Assembly: GCA_946965045.2 (NCBI GenBank)
Contig: OX337230.1
Location: 4,154,001 to 4,218,000 of the forward strand
Direction of reading: 5' to 3'
Length of the DNA stretch: 64,000 nt
Source of the DNA: Epithemia pelagica
Taxonomy: Eukaryota; Bacillariophyta; Bacillariophyceae; Surirellales; Surirellaceae
Shown: in pieces, positions 23,033 to 32,900 of the stretch
Layout: every line of letters begins with the position of its first letter
Position numbering within the stretch: the stretch's first letter is position 1
The notes under the pieces: generated by a model
What the model was told of the DNA's origin: nothing
Database searches by the model: none
Seen by the model: the letters and a program-made list of their open reading frames with translations, nothing else
Position numbers and translations under genes: made by a program

Positions 23033-25435
23033 ATGGCGTCGTTGATTGTTCCGCCCAGACGACGACCCGCCTTGTTCGGAAGACGAAGACGACGACGAGT
23101 CTGTCGTTTCGTTGTGGGTGTAGCAGCAGTACTAGGACTTGTATATCTGGACCACCAGCAATCATTCGACTTGTCGTCGGTGGTGCAGGCCTGGAGCTCT
23201 CATTCGTCTCGACCTTGGGTAATAATAAGAGGGAGACCAGGTTTGGATCCTTTCTTGCACAACACCCGAAAACGTGTCCTTGTCTGGCAACAGTTGGATT
23301 CGACCAACCCCACTCCATCCTCCTTGTCAAATGTCTCCCCCAATACTACAACGACAACGCTATCCAAAAAGGCCACACGGTTGCGTCAACAAGCCAGTGA
23401 GTGGCAAGCGCAGGCGAGGGAATTACGAGTCCAAGCACGGGCCCTGGAAACTCAATTGGACAACCACTTGCGATCAAAAACACCTCCACAAAACGCCACG
23501 TCGACAACGACAAGATCTGCAACCACACTGGTACAAACTGTGTTTGCGGCACGACCTCTCACACCCGAGGCCATTGCTCAAGCCTTGCACGTGGAACGCA
23601 TTTCTTCCGAACAAGCGCATACCCTCCTGAAACAACTCTGTCACGAATTCCTGGCACTCGATCCCAAATTGGTTCCCACCACCACCAGCAATACTATTTT
23701 TACGGCACGGATGGAACCCACCACTACTACAACTGCCAACGGGACGACGGAACAACGAGTCGAGGCGGCACTCTTGGTCGCTCGTCGCATCGAATGCTTG
23801 ATGGCTGCCGCCCAACAGTGGGATCAAACCAACCCCGAAGAACGGCCGCCTCGATGGACCAATCCTCCCGTGGCTCCCTCCTTGCAAGCTCTGCAACACC
23901 AACTTCTTCCACAACTCCACCAACAAGCACCACCACAAGGACAAGCAAGACCCTTGCGGCCAACCGTGTTGCCACCATTCAATGCCACAACCACAACGAC
24001 CACGACTACGACGACGCCCGTCGTGTTTCCGAACCGGAATACTACTACGACTTCTACGACTAGTATCGAGAGCCCCGCCGTTCTTCCACCCTGGTTGCCC
24101 TCACGGTTGATCCCCGTCTTGACGACGACGACAACGACCAACCACACTGCGACACTCTTGGCGTCGGAGGATGTCACGACCTTTCAACAACACGTCTTGA
24201 CGGAAACCAACTTTGGCTGTTTGTCGTCGGACGTGACACCCCGAGCCGCCTTGTTTCGAGGACGTCTGAAACCACGGTCCGGAGGAGAACGAGAAGGAGA
24301 AGGACCATCGGAACAAGCCTATCAAACCTTGTACGACGACTTGACGACGAGTTTGCACAAGCATGGCTTAAAGGATCGGATCCAATTCTTTTTGTTGCGA
24401 GATCCGGAACCGTCCGGACCCTACCTTGATGTTTTGGAACCTCCCGTGGTCCTGGCCCTTTCGGCCCGTGCCACGACGCCTGCAGCGGCTGCTTCCACTA
24501 CTTCTGGTCCTCGAACCAGCGGTGTTTGGAGTCACGGCGTGGCAGTCTTGATCACCCTCGGAACCTTGATTGGATACGCCGTGGCCTCGTATTCCCTCAA
24601 TCCGCACATCTTTGCCAGTCTGGTGCAACAACAGCACCAAGTGACTCGTCTCTTGTGGTCACGACGTGTCGCACCCCTGGTGGGTGGCCTTGTGGGGTTG
24701 CACGTTGTGGCCGAAGTGGTCCATTGGGTCGTGGCACATCGGTGTGGCCTGCCACTGGCCACACCGCGTCCCCTCCCCTCGATTGCCTTGGGAACCTTTG
24801 GATGTGTGACACCCCTCAAATCCTTTCCCACACGACGACACGATTTGTTGGATGTCGCTCTCTGTGGACCCCTCGTGACGGGAGTCTTGTCCCTCACCTG
24901 TTTGATGGTGGGATTGTACAAAACGGTGCACGTTCCCACAATGGCCACCCTTTGCACCTTTCCCTTTGGTTCGGTCGCCTGGCTCAAATCCAGTCTCGTG
25001 ATCGGTACCCTGGTCACGTGGATGGCACCCAAACTCTTGAGCTTGCCCCTGTCCCAACCCATTCCACTCCATCCACTCGTTCTGATTGGATATTCGGGGT
25101 GGATTTCCGCAGCCCTCCAATTGTTGCCCGTCTGTGGCGTCAAGGGCGGACGCGCGTGCGATGCCGTCCTCGGTCATCGCATGGGCGAATTTGTCTCGGC
25201 CACGACCCTCCTATTTTTATTTTCCAATAGCTTGTCTCCCGGAACCAAACCGTTCTTGTCCACGTGGTTTGTGTGGATTTTGTTGTTGCAACGCAATCCC
25301 GAAGTTCCCTGTCGCAACGAATTGACGCCCGTGGACCGGACCCGACGCCTCACCTGGATGGCGGCCCTGGTCCTTAGTCTCTTGACACTTTTGCCCTTTC
25401 CCGGATACCGACGACCGGCCTTGTACAATTTGTAA
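23033..25435 (+). CDS. Site-2-protease/EGY-like M50 membrane protein, catalytic motifs altered
   Basis: A frame of 800 residues from ATG 23033; an upstream in-frame TTG is unlikely in a eukaryote. The N-terminus is Arg-rich with one hydrophobic segment, followed by a long Thr/Pro/Gln-rich region with a helical part (about 100-160). The C-terminal ~300 residues have several membrane segments and follow plastid EGY/S2P proteases: the LGTFGCVTPLKSFP block and CGPLVTGVLS match the conserved GxFG and AGP regions. The zinc motif HExxH reads AEVVH (first His lost) and the LDGGR motif reads VKGGRA (Asp lost). It is therefore probably a non-proteolytic member, comparable to plant EGY3. A plastid membrane location is inferred from family only. 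A broken relative lies at 14105-15234. Confidence 0.8.
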   Translation: MASLIVPPRRRPALFGRRRRRRVCRFVVGVAAVLGLVYLDHQQSFDLSSVVQAWSSHSSRPWVIIRGRPGLDPFLHNTRKRVLVWQQLDSTNPTPSSLSNVSPNTTTTTLSKKATRLRQQASEWQAQARELRVQARALETQLDNHLRSKTPPQNATSTTTRSATTLVQTVFAARPLTPEAIAQALHVERISSEQAHTLLKQLCHEFLALDPKLVPTTTSNTIFTARMEPTTTTTANGTTEQRVEAALLVARRIECLMAAAQQWDQTNPEERPPRWTNPPVAPSLQALQHQLLPQLHQQAPPQGQARPLRPTVLPPFNATTTTTTTTTTPVVFPNRNTTTTSTTSIESPAVLPPWLPSRLIPVLTTTTTTNHTATLLASEDVTTFQQHVLTETNFGCLSSDVTPRAALFRGRLKPRSGGEREGEGPSEQAYQTLYDDLTTSLHKHGLKDRIQFFLLRDPEPSGPYLDVLEPPVVLALSARATTPAAAASTTSGPRTSGVWSHGVAVLITLGTLIGYAVASYSLNPHIFASLVQQQHQVTRLLWSRRVAPLVGGLVGLHVVAEVVHWVVAHRCGLPLATPRPLPSIALGTFGCVTPLKSFPTRRHDLLDVALCGPLVTGVLSLTCLMVGLYKTVHVPTMATLCTFPFGSVAWLKSSLVIGTLVTWMAPKLLSLPLSQPIPLHPLVLIGYSGWISAALQLLPVCGVKGGRACDAVLGHRMGEFVSATTLLFLFSNSLSPGTKPFLSTWFVWILLLQRNPEVPCRNELTPVDRTRRLTWMAALVLSLLTLLPFPGYRRPALYNL

Positions 25436-25816
25436 GAATAACACACGAAATCAATCAACACGAAAAACAAACCCACTCATCTCCTGTGGGTTTAGATGTC
25501 TGTGGTGCCAACGAAACCATCCTACATTCAAACTCTATAGCGAAATCACGATCCATAACTCGAGTGTTTTTTTTTTAATTTTTAGAACAAAATATAAGAA
25601 AATGTCGTCGATTGGACAAGAACACACCTATATATCTGCCTTGTCGTCGTCGTCGACCAAATCACCGTATCCTCCCTTTTGCTTTGTATATATGATACAC
25701 CCAGCCTCGTGCAGTAACCATTTCTATAACCCATGCATTTTTTTCTGTTTGTAGCTTTTTTCTCTGTTGGTATCATTCGTTTCTCGTATATATATATATC
25801 ATCATCATCATCATCA
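25436..25816. other. Intergenic between two convergent genes
   Basis: No gene seen. Contains a TATATATATA run and an ATC trinucleotide run (about 25787-25819), both just past the stop codon of the minus-strand gene. Confidence 0.5.
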
Positions 25817-27829
25817 TCAACGAGGTCCTTCTCGAATTGGAACTGGTTCAAAGGGATTCTCATCAATGACATCCATCCCAAATCCAGTATGTTCCAACGA
25901 TTGTAACCGTGCCAACAGTTGGGAATCGTCATCTCCTGGATGATGTGGCAGGGAATTGTTGGTGTTGTTATTATTGATGTGGTTGCCATTGTTGGTGGGA
26001 GTGTTGACCGTTCCGCCATTGACCGTATTGGGATTCACCACCCCCAGGTTGCCATTGGCCGGGTTGCCCCCGCCCAGGGAACTCCCCATGGCATGGGAAG
26101 GAGAGGCATTCAAATTTCCCAGTAATTGTTGTTGTTGTTGGCGTTTGAGACCATGCGGTAGATAATGACGACCCGCTTCATGTTCTTCGTCGTCATCCTC
26201 CTCATCATGCTGTTCTCCATCATCGATTCCTCCTATTCTGGGAGGACCCACAACGACTCCGCCACCGCCATTGGGTGGTCCTACGCCGGTTGTACTATCG
26301 ACAAAGGCTGCGGCCGGACCGGTTCCCCCATGATTGCTATCGTTGAGTCCCAAATTTCCAATTTGTTGTTGGACACCGAGCAACAGACCATTTGGTCCTC
26401 CCGAATTGGCTCTCAAGACGGGTCGACGAATCATGTGATGACTGGGTGGTTGTCGCGCATAGCCACGACGCGAACCACCTTGAGGATTAATGGGCGGAGC
26501 ATCGCCAAACAAGTTGGGTTGCGAATGATGAAACCAATTTTGTTGCGAGCGGGGCGTCGCCGAAGCATGATTGGTGGGTGTGGGAATGCCGGCGGCGGTA
26601 CTACTCGAATTGGAGGCCACGGAACCGGTATCACCGCCCCGAAAACTATTGTTGTTGGTGGCATCAAAGGAATCAAAATCTTGAAATTGCGTCGATTCCA
26701 AAGAGTCGGGGAACACCATGGGGGACGGTGCCGTAGGCGGAAGTGTACTCGTGGTTTCTTCTTGAATAATCTCAATGTGGGAAATGGGGGGAGCTCCACT
26801 ACTACCACTGGCATTGGGATTATTGTGATTGCTGTGCTGCGACAGACTGTTGTTGGTCGCGCTGTTATTGGCATTAAAGGGGGACGACTGGGATGACATT
26901 TGTTGTTGTTGTTGGGAGGGAGGAGGAGCGGCAAAGAGATTGGGACACGAAGATCGATTGTAAAAGGAGGGACCATCGCCACTGGTTGGTTGCGTCATGA
27001 CGGATCGTCGATTGGTATCAAAATCCAAAACGGCCCGCAAGGATCGCTGTCTCGTATATTGTTGTCGCGGTCGTCCGTAATTGGCAATGTCTTGGCCCAA
27101 TCCACCCAACAAATCGTCATGGGGACCGCCGGCTCCCACCAAACCATCGTCGTCTTCGGCATTCTCGCTGCCACCCGCACCCAAATTCAAAATACTATCG
27201 GACCGTTCCAATTGCCCCATACCCATGCGCATGAGTTTGGAATCACTCAACATGTAATCGCCCGTTTGGGACGATCCGACACTGTGAACGGAACTGGCAT
27301 CCAAGGAATTGGCCCCCAAACTGCGATTGGAATGAGCGCGGACTAATTTTTCCGCCTGTTCTTCCTGACGGCGCTTTTTCTTGGCCGTGTTGCTCGACTT
27401 GTACTTGTCGTGCAAGACATCGCGAAAGGCTTGCGAGGTTTTTTCGCGGGCCAAAAAGTCTCCCACCTCGTACCACCGGCCGGTATTCGGATCCTTTTTG
27501 ATAAAACCACCCTGTCCACTATTCTTTCGCACTTGCTCTACCACATCGGACAAGATATAACTCTTTTCCAGTTTGGCAATGGCCTTGTTGTATTGCGGCA
27601 AAAAGCTTTGGACAATGGCCCGAAACTTGACATTGCCGGCATGATTGAAGCATTTGCGGCCCCGTCCGCAAAGGACATCGTGATCACCGGGTTTGTAGCC
27701 TTCGGGCAAGAATCGCATGGTATGCGCCGAATCATCCTTGGCGGACGAATTCTTTTCACACGCTTGCATGGCATCCACGACCGAAGGTCGGACACCACCG
27801 TCACCGGCCAGATCGGCACTCCGGATCAT
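25817..27829 (-). CDS. DUF6824-family protein (probable regulator), Asn/Gln/Ser-rich
   Basis: The first ATG in the frame is at 27829, giving 670 residues. The frame is open upstream to about 28096 without another ATG, so a 5' exon is possible. The domain starts around residue 50 with HDVLCGRGRKCFNH and continues through SDVVEQVRKN, a Gly-rich FIKKDPNTGRWYEV and AREKTSQAFRD, the hallmark of DUF6824, a family abundant in diatoms. A basic KKKRRQEEQ follows and could be a nuclear signal. The remaining ~500 residues are low-complexity Asn/Gln/Gly/Pro/Ser. This architecture suggests a transcription-related or signalling protein, but function is unknown. A second family member is at 55298-57310. Confidence 0.8.
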   Translation of the reverse strand: MIRSADLAGDGGVRPSVVDAMQACEKNSSAKDDSAHTMRFLPEGYKPGDHDVLCGRGRKCFNHAGNVKFRAIVQSFLPQYNKAIAKLEKSYILSDVVEQVRKNSGQGGFIKKDPNTGRWYEVGDFLAREKTSQAFRDVLHDKYKSSNTAKKKRRQEEQAEKLVRAHSNRSLGANSLDASSVHSVGSSQTGDYMLSDSKLMRMGMGQLERSDSILNLGAGGSENAEDDDGLVGAGGPHDDLLGGLGQDIANYGRPRQQYTRQRSLRAVLDFDTNRRSVMTQPTSGDGPSFYNRSSCPNLFAAPPPSQQQQQMSSQSSPFNANNSATNNSLSQHSNHNNPNASGSSGAPPISHIEIIQEETTSTLPPTAPSPMVFPDSLESTQFQDFDSFDATNNNSFRGGDTGSVASNSSSTAAGIPTPTNHASATPRSQQNWFHHSQPNLFGDAPPINPQGGSRRGYARQPPSHHMIRRPVLRANSGGPNGLLLGVQQQIGNLGLNDSNHGGTGPAAAFVDSTTGVGPPNGGGGVVVGPPRIGGIDDGEQHDEEDDDEEHEAGRHYLPHGLKRQQQQQLLGNLNASPSHAMGSSLGGGNPANGNLGVVNPNTVNGGTVNTPTNNGNHINNNNTNNSLPHHPGDDDSQLLARLQSLEHTGFGMDVIDENPFEPVPIREGPR

Positions 27830-29129
27830 GGTCCGATGGTGGTGGTCGTCACTAATAATGCTACTACTACCAACACTCGTCCGATGGGTGGTTGGAATGG
27901 GCGGAGGCAGTTGTGGAGGATGCGCGGATGCCGGAGCGGTGATGGTTGTTGCTTTGTTGGTGGGCGACAGCTTGACGTGTTGTTGTGAATCCTTTTTCCA
28001 GAGGAGAAACGAGACCAAGAATTGCGTTGGTTTGCAATGGATGCTGTAGAGAGAGTAGTAATAGCTCCCCCCACAAACCAAAAAAGAGAGAACCACAACA
28101 AATCAATCCTCCGAACAAAACCCAAAGAGGTTTCAACACACTCCACAACGAACGGAGTTGTGGCCAAAAGGGATCGCAACGAGCACTGAATGTGTTTTCG
28201 GGTTCCTTCTTGCAAGAAAGAGGTGCATGCACCTCCTCGAGCGCTCTGGAAGAAGTGGTAGAGAGGGGAGAGTAGGTAGTTCCAACCAAGGACCACACAG
28301 GTGCGCAACTGGACTTGTTGGTTCTTCGTTCCTTCCAAGAGGGCCGATGGATTTGTTGCACTAAAGCTGGTGGATCTCGATTCCGTTCAACCGACGAGAG
28401 AAAAGAGGGCCAGATGACGAGATAAAGATGTGGATATGGATGGAACACTGGAATCAATCGATTTAATGGCACTTGGTTCCACTCTCAATGCCTCTATCTC
28501 TCTCTGCCAACAAGTGTGAATCCACAAGACACCTGCAGCGTGGAGCGAATAAAGTGTTTCGACGTCTTGGTGAACACGCTCTGCCTCAAACTCACACTCG
28601 TGTTTGCGCAAACGCAAAGCGACCAAAAGAACTTTCCCAACAGGCGTGTGTTGCTGCTTGCTGCCACCAAAGAGTCTTCTCTCTCTCCCCACTGACTGTG
28701 CCAAAACCAGAACCGGAAACAAGTACTCCTTATCAGTCAGAATGTATAGCTGGAACGAAGGGCAGAACCAGAAAAATTAGAATCGACACCTCTTCCAAGT
28801 CGTGGTTTGTACTGAGCGCTAAGGCTTACTATCGAAGAGCGCGTGCGGTCCACTCGATCAATGGATCATAGAGCTCTTAGAGGAAATAATAGAGGGGGAT
28901 TCGCACTAAGATATCTACTAAGGAGTACTTATTAGTTATTAGATATTAGATACTAGGTACTCAACGGCTCTCTTGATACTTATTGCTTTGCATGCAGAAT
29001 ACAGAATACAATGTCCGGCTGGCGTCAGTGGGCCGAAAGCCGTAACCAGTATAGCTAATAGAGCATGACAGATGGTCATTCAAAAACACCCCTCTAGCTA
29101 GCTTCTGAAACTTCTAGCGGTATCATAAA
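27830..29129. other. Upstream region of the DUF6824 gene and intergenic DNA
   Basis: Open frames on both strands at 27830-28870 are shadows or untranslated leader. None has recognisable domains. From 28870 the sequence is AT-rich with TATTAGATATTAGATACTAGG-like short repeats. Confidence 0.35.
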
Positions 29130-29469
29130 TAAGACTGGTCTGTTCAAACGGAAGGATTTTTCAAAAATCCTTCTCTCGAGATATCGCGCTCCAAAGTTTT
29201 ATGGTTGCGCGCGGCTCGTACCCCTAAGGTCATTCACACGCGAGACTCACGTAGTCTTCTTACACCTGTGCCACACAAACCCCATTAGGGTTTTCAGTAC
29301 TAGACTTTCGTTGGGCAAACTTTAACCAAATATTCAACGATGTATATCTAAATTTCGCAAGACATATACAGGCTCAATCGAAAGAGCGCTGAAAGACGAT
29401 TCGATCTATGGGCTTATCTCAAATCCGACACATACAATTTGATCCTCCCCTTTGAACAGACCAGTCTTA
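29130..29469. mobile_element. MITE-like element, ~340 bp with 28-bp terminal inverted repeats
   Basis: The left end, starting TAAGACTGGTCTGTTCAAA (29130-29157), is repeated inverted at 29442-29469 with two mismatches in 28. The flanks carry AAAT on both sides, a possible short target duplication. There is no ORF inside. It is AT-rich with an inner TTTTTCAAAAATCC palindrome. The size and structure fit a non-autonomous DNA transposon. Superfamily is not assignable by eye. Confidence 0.6.
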
Positions 29470-29959
29470 AATCATAATGATTCCAATTATCCACAATTAT
29501 TCAAGAATTCTTGATCAAACCGCTCAAAATTCTCTTTGAGAAACAACCTCGCGATATAGATTCATATTTAAAAGAGCACTCAATACAAAACATGACTTTC
29601 TGATCGATTGGTATTATTGGCTGGATCTTCGTGGGATTTTGTATTATTTTGACGATGTGTGTTCAATAGTAGTTTATCTATGATATATGATACTTATTTG
29701 GGACTGGCTACTGGATCTTCGTGGGATTTTCTAAGAAAGGCGAAGGGAAGATCTCACTTTATCATCTCTTAACATAGCTAGGACTTCTTGTATGATCGAT
29801 AGGCTGCGCATAGAAAGCATAGTCTAGGCATAGTCCCTACAAGTGAAGACGACGGGAAGAGGAATCGGTCTACCTACTCCTACCTAGAAATGCTCTTTGT
29901 CTTTGGAAGCAGGCCTTGGAGTTCTCGAAGCTCTCGGTCACAGACTGTTCCCTCGATGG
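29470..29959. other. Intergenic, 3' of RAPTOR
   Basis: No gene seen. CTGGATCTTCGTGGGATTTT occurs twice, near 29622 and 29708, a short direct repeat. Confidence 0.4.
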
Positions 29960-32900
29960 TTAGAAACCAGCCAGTTTGTACAGACCAATAAAGCTATCGG
30001 TCGCTCCGGCTGCCATGAGGGGTTTGTATTTGTGAAAGGCCAGACAACTCACGGGTCCAATGCGATGATGTGAGGAGGATCCTCCCACTTCGTGATTGCG
30101 AATGGCCTGGACCGTTTCTCCATCCGGAGTCAAGAGTTTGATAAATTGCGCTCCCGACCCCGTGGCAATCATGGGCACTTGGTCATGGACGGCCATGGTC
30201 GTCATGACACTGCGTTGGGCTTCAATGGTCCGAAGACTCGACACCATGCGCAAATCCCATGCCTTGATGGTACCTTCTGTCGTACCACTCACCAATTCGT
30301 ACTGACCTCCGTAATAGGCCGCAAACGAGGTGGATACCACCCACGCCTTGTGTTCAGCAAAACTCTGCAATCGTAACCGTCGTGTTTTGGTGGACGTGCT
30401 GCTGGCCGCACTTCGACTTTGAACCGTACGATGCGAACGAAGATCAAACAACTTGATGGTCCCATTGCTCATGCCCGCCACAAAAATGTCTCGTCCCAAT
30501 CCCTTGTGGGGCGATGGTCCGACCCCCAGAGAGTCATAATCCCAGGCTGTCGTCAGTGTCGTGACACAGGCTTCCGCACCCACTTCGGTAGGAATTTCCG
30601 CCACTTCTTTTTCCGCCTCCAAATCCCAACACGTTATGGTGGGACCGTTTCCTCCCGCCAACAGAAAGCCACTAAAGTTTTGGTACTCGCAGACAATGCC
30701 ACTTTTTCGTTGTTGACCCGGTGTCTTTTTGCAGGCATGAAAGGAAGAGACCAGTGTCGGACTAATCGAGTGTTGTGGTTGTTGTGACTGGTCGACCAGT
30801 CCGCCCCACAATCGAACCGTCCCATCGTCGCAACCCACAAGAAACAAACTCGAAGAGGCCTCGTTGATCCATGTCGATGTCGTCATTCGTGTCGATTTGA
30901 GGTTCTTGTTGGAGAACTCGAGGACTTTTTCACCCGTGTTGGTATTCCACAGTAGAATTCGGTTGGCTTCACAACACGCCACAACGTAGTCCTCTAACGA
31001 ATGGAAATTGATAATGGACGTATGATTCAAGTCCGTACGAAGAAGACTTTGTTCTTTGAATTTGAGTTCTTGCCGTCTCTTGGTAACTTCCTCGGCAACC
31101 TCTACATCATCGTCTTCTTCCAACATCATTTCAAAACTCTTCTTGGCCGGTTTGGGAGGTTTGGGAATGAGCGGAGCAAAGTGCCGCGCCAACTCCGTAC
31201 TCTTTTTTCGTATGGCCCGATCTCGAGCTTCTCGGTAGGCCCGAGCAGCTCCCAGTGGACTGAGAGGATCCCAATTGGCATCTTCCGTCTCGGGGACTCG
31301 GAAATTGACATCAAACGACTCTTTTTTCCAGCGATAAAAGGAGGATTCTGGAAGACGATAATTGGTTTCCTCCTCATTGTTGTTGTTTGTGGGTGGATGG
31401 ATCGCCGGCGTGGCAACATCAGCGGCCGCTGCCTGTTCCAAGGACGAATTTCCCGAAACAATCTCGGATGCTACCCGCCGCAATTCCGTTTCCTCTCGTA
31501 GGTGAGGGGTGGAATCGACGCGATGTCCCAGCCGGCTCGGATACCCTGTTTCATCTGCATGATGGCCCTCCTCTTCAATACCCACAAGACTACTCTTGAG
31601 AGCCGAGTTGGAACGAAAGTCTTGCTTGTTGCTGTCCTTAGTATTTTTGTCTTGCACGTCCGCACGAATCTTGAGTTTGAGAACGACTTCATGAACCACA
31701 CTGACAATTTCATTGGCAGCCTGTGCCACTTTGGGAAAGGGATCTTCGTGTTGGACGGATCGCAACACCTTCCAGGTAGCACGGAATCGCTCCAAGGACC
31801 GTCGTTCCAGTCCGCGCGGCATGGTCTTGGTATTGTGATGGTCCTTGAGTCCCGCCGAAGCCACCACGACAAAGGCATCGAGATATTTTTCCACGGCACG
31901 GGCCAGAGCCACGACACTTTCGTATCGTACCACCACACTGGCATCCAGAGCCATGCGAGACAAGTGTTCCATGGCTTGACAATCCACCGTTAGGCGTTGC
32001 TGGTCTTCAAAGACGGACGGTGGCACATGCCTGGAGGATTCGGTGGTGGTGGGTCGTATCAAGGGTTGGCCCTGTGGGGTCATGGGTGTTCCGCCAATGA
32101 GAAATCCCGACGGATTCGCCGTCATGTTTGCCTGTACTGGCATTGTGGGGAGAGCTTGACCATGTACCACGTATTGTGGATGAATCATGGGCTGCTGATG
32201 ATGCATGGGCATGGCTTGACCCAATAGCTGTGTACCCGGTTGTGAGAATTGTAGTGGCAATTGCTGTCCTTGTTGAAACTGCAGTGGTTGTGGTGCCAAC
32301 CCCTGCGTCGTAGTAGTGTTCCAATTCAAGTTGGGAAGGACCGTGGGTGTTGTCGAGAATTGTGGTTGCAAGGGGGCAGCAGAAGAGAGGACCGAAGTTG
32401 GACCAGATTGTACCATGAGTGATCCAGGACTAAATTGGGGAACAACCGCTGGAGGGACCATGGTAGGACCGGTCGGTGTGGTTGACATGGATGGAGTGGT
32501 AGCATTGGAACCATCCGTGCTAGGTGTCTTGCTGTTGTTGTTGTTGTTGTCCTTGGACCCAATTAGACATCCCAGCGCATAACAAACGGCGGCACGGACT
32601 TGAACGTTGCGGTCCTTGCTGCGAGCAAACAAATGCGTGTGAACACCGGCATTGGCGGCTTCACTTTGTGCTTGGGCATTGTCTTTGGTCATGTTGGCAA
32701 TGCACAGACAGAGCCAGAGTCGAAAATGGGCGGGCAAATGCAAATCGGCCGCATCGTCGGGCGCGTCGCCTTCGGAACTTTCGTAGGAGGACAAGAGTGC
32801 ACAACAATTGCCATGGACATTGAGACGAGCGCATTCAGTTTGACCGGCGGGATAATCGTGACAGGCGGCGGCCAAGACAAAGGCCGCCATGGTCCGTTCC

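Noticed and set aside
26165-26896. 243-codon plus-strand ORF
   Set aside because: Antisense shadow of the Asn/Gln-rich part of the DUF6824 gene.
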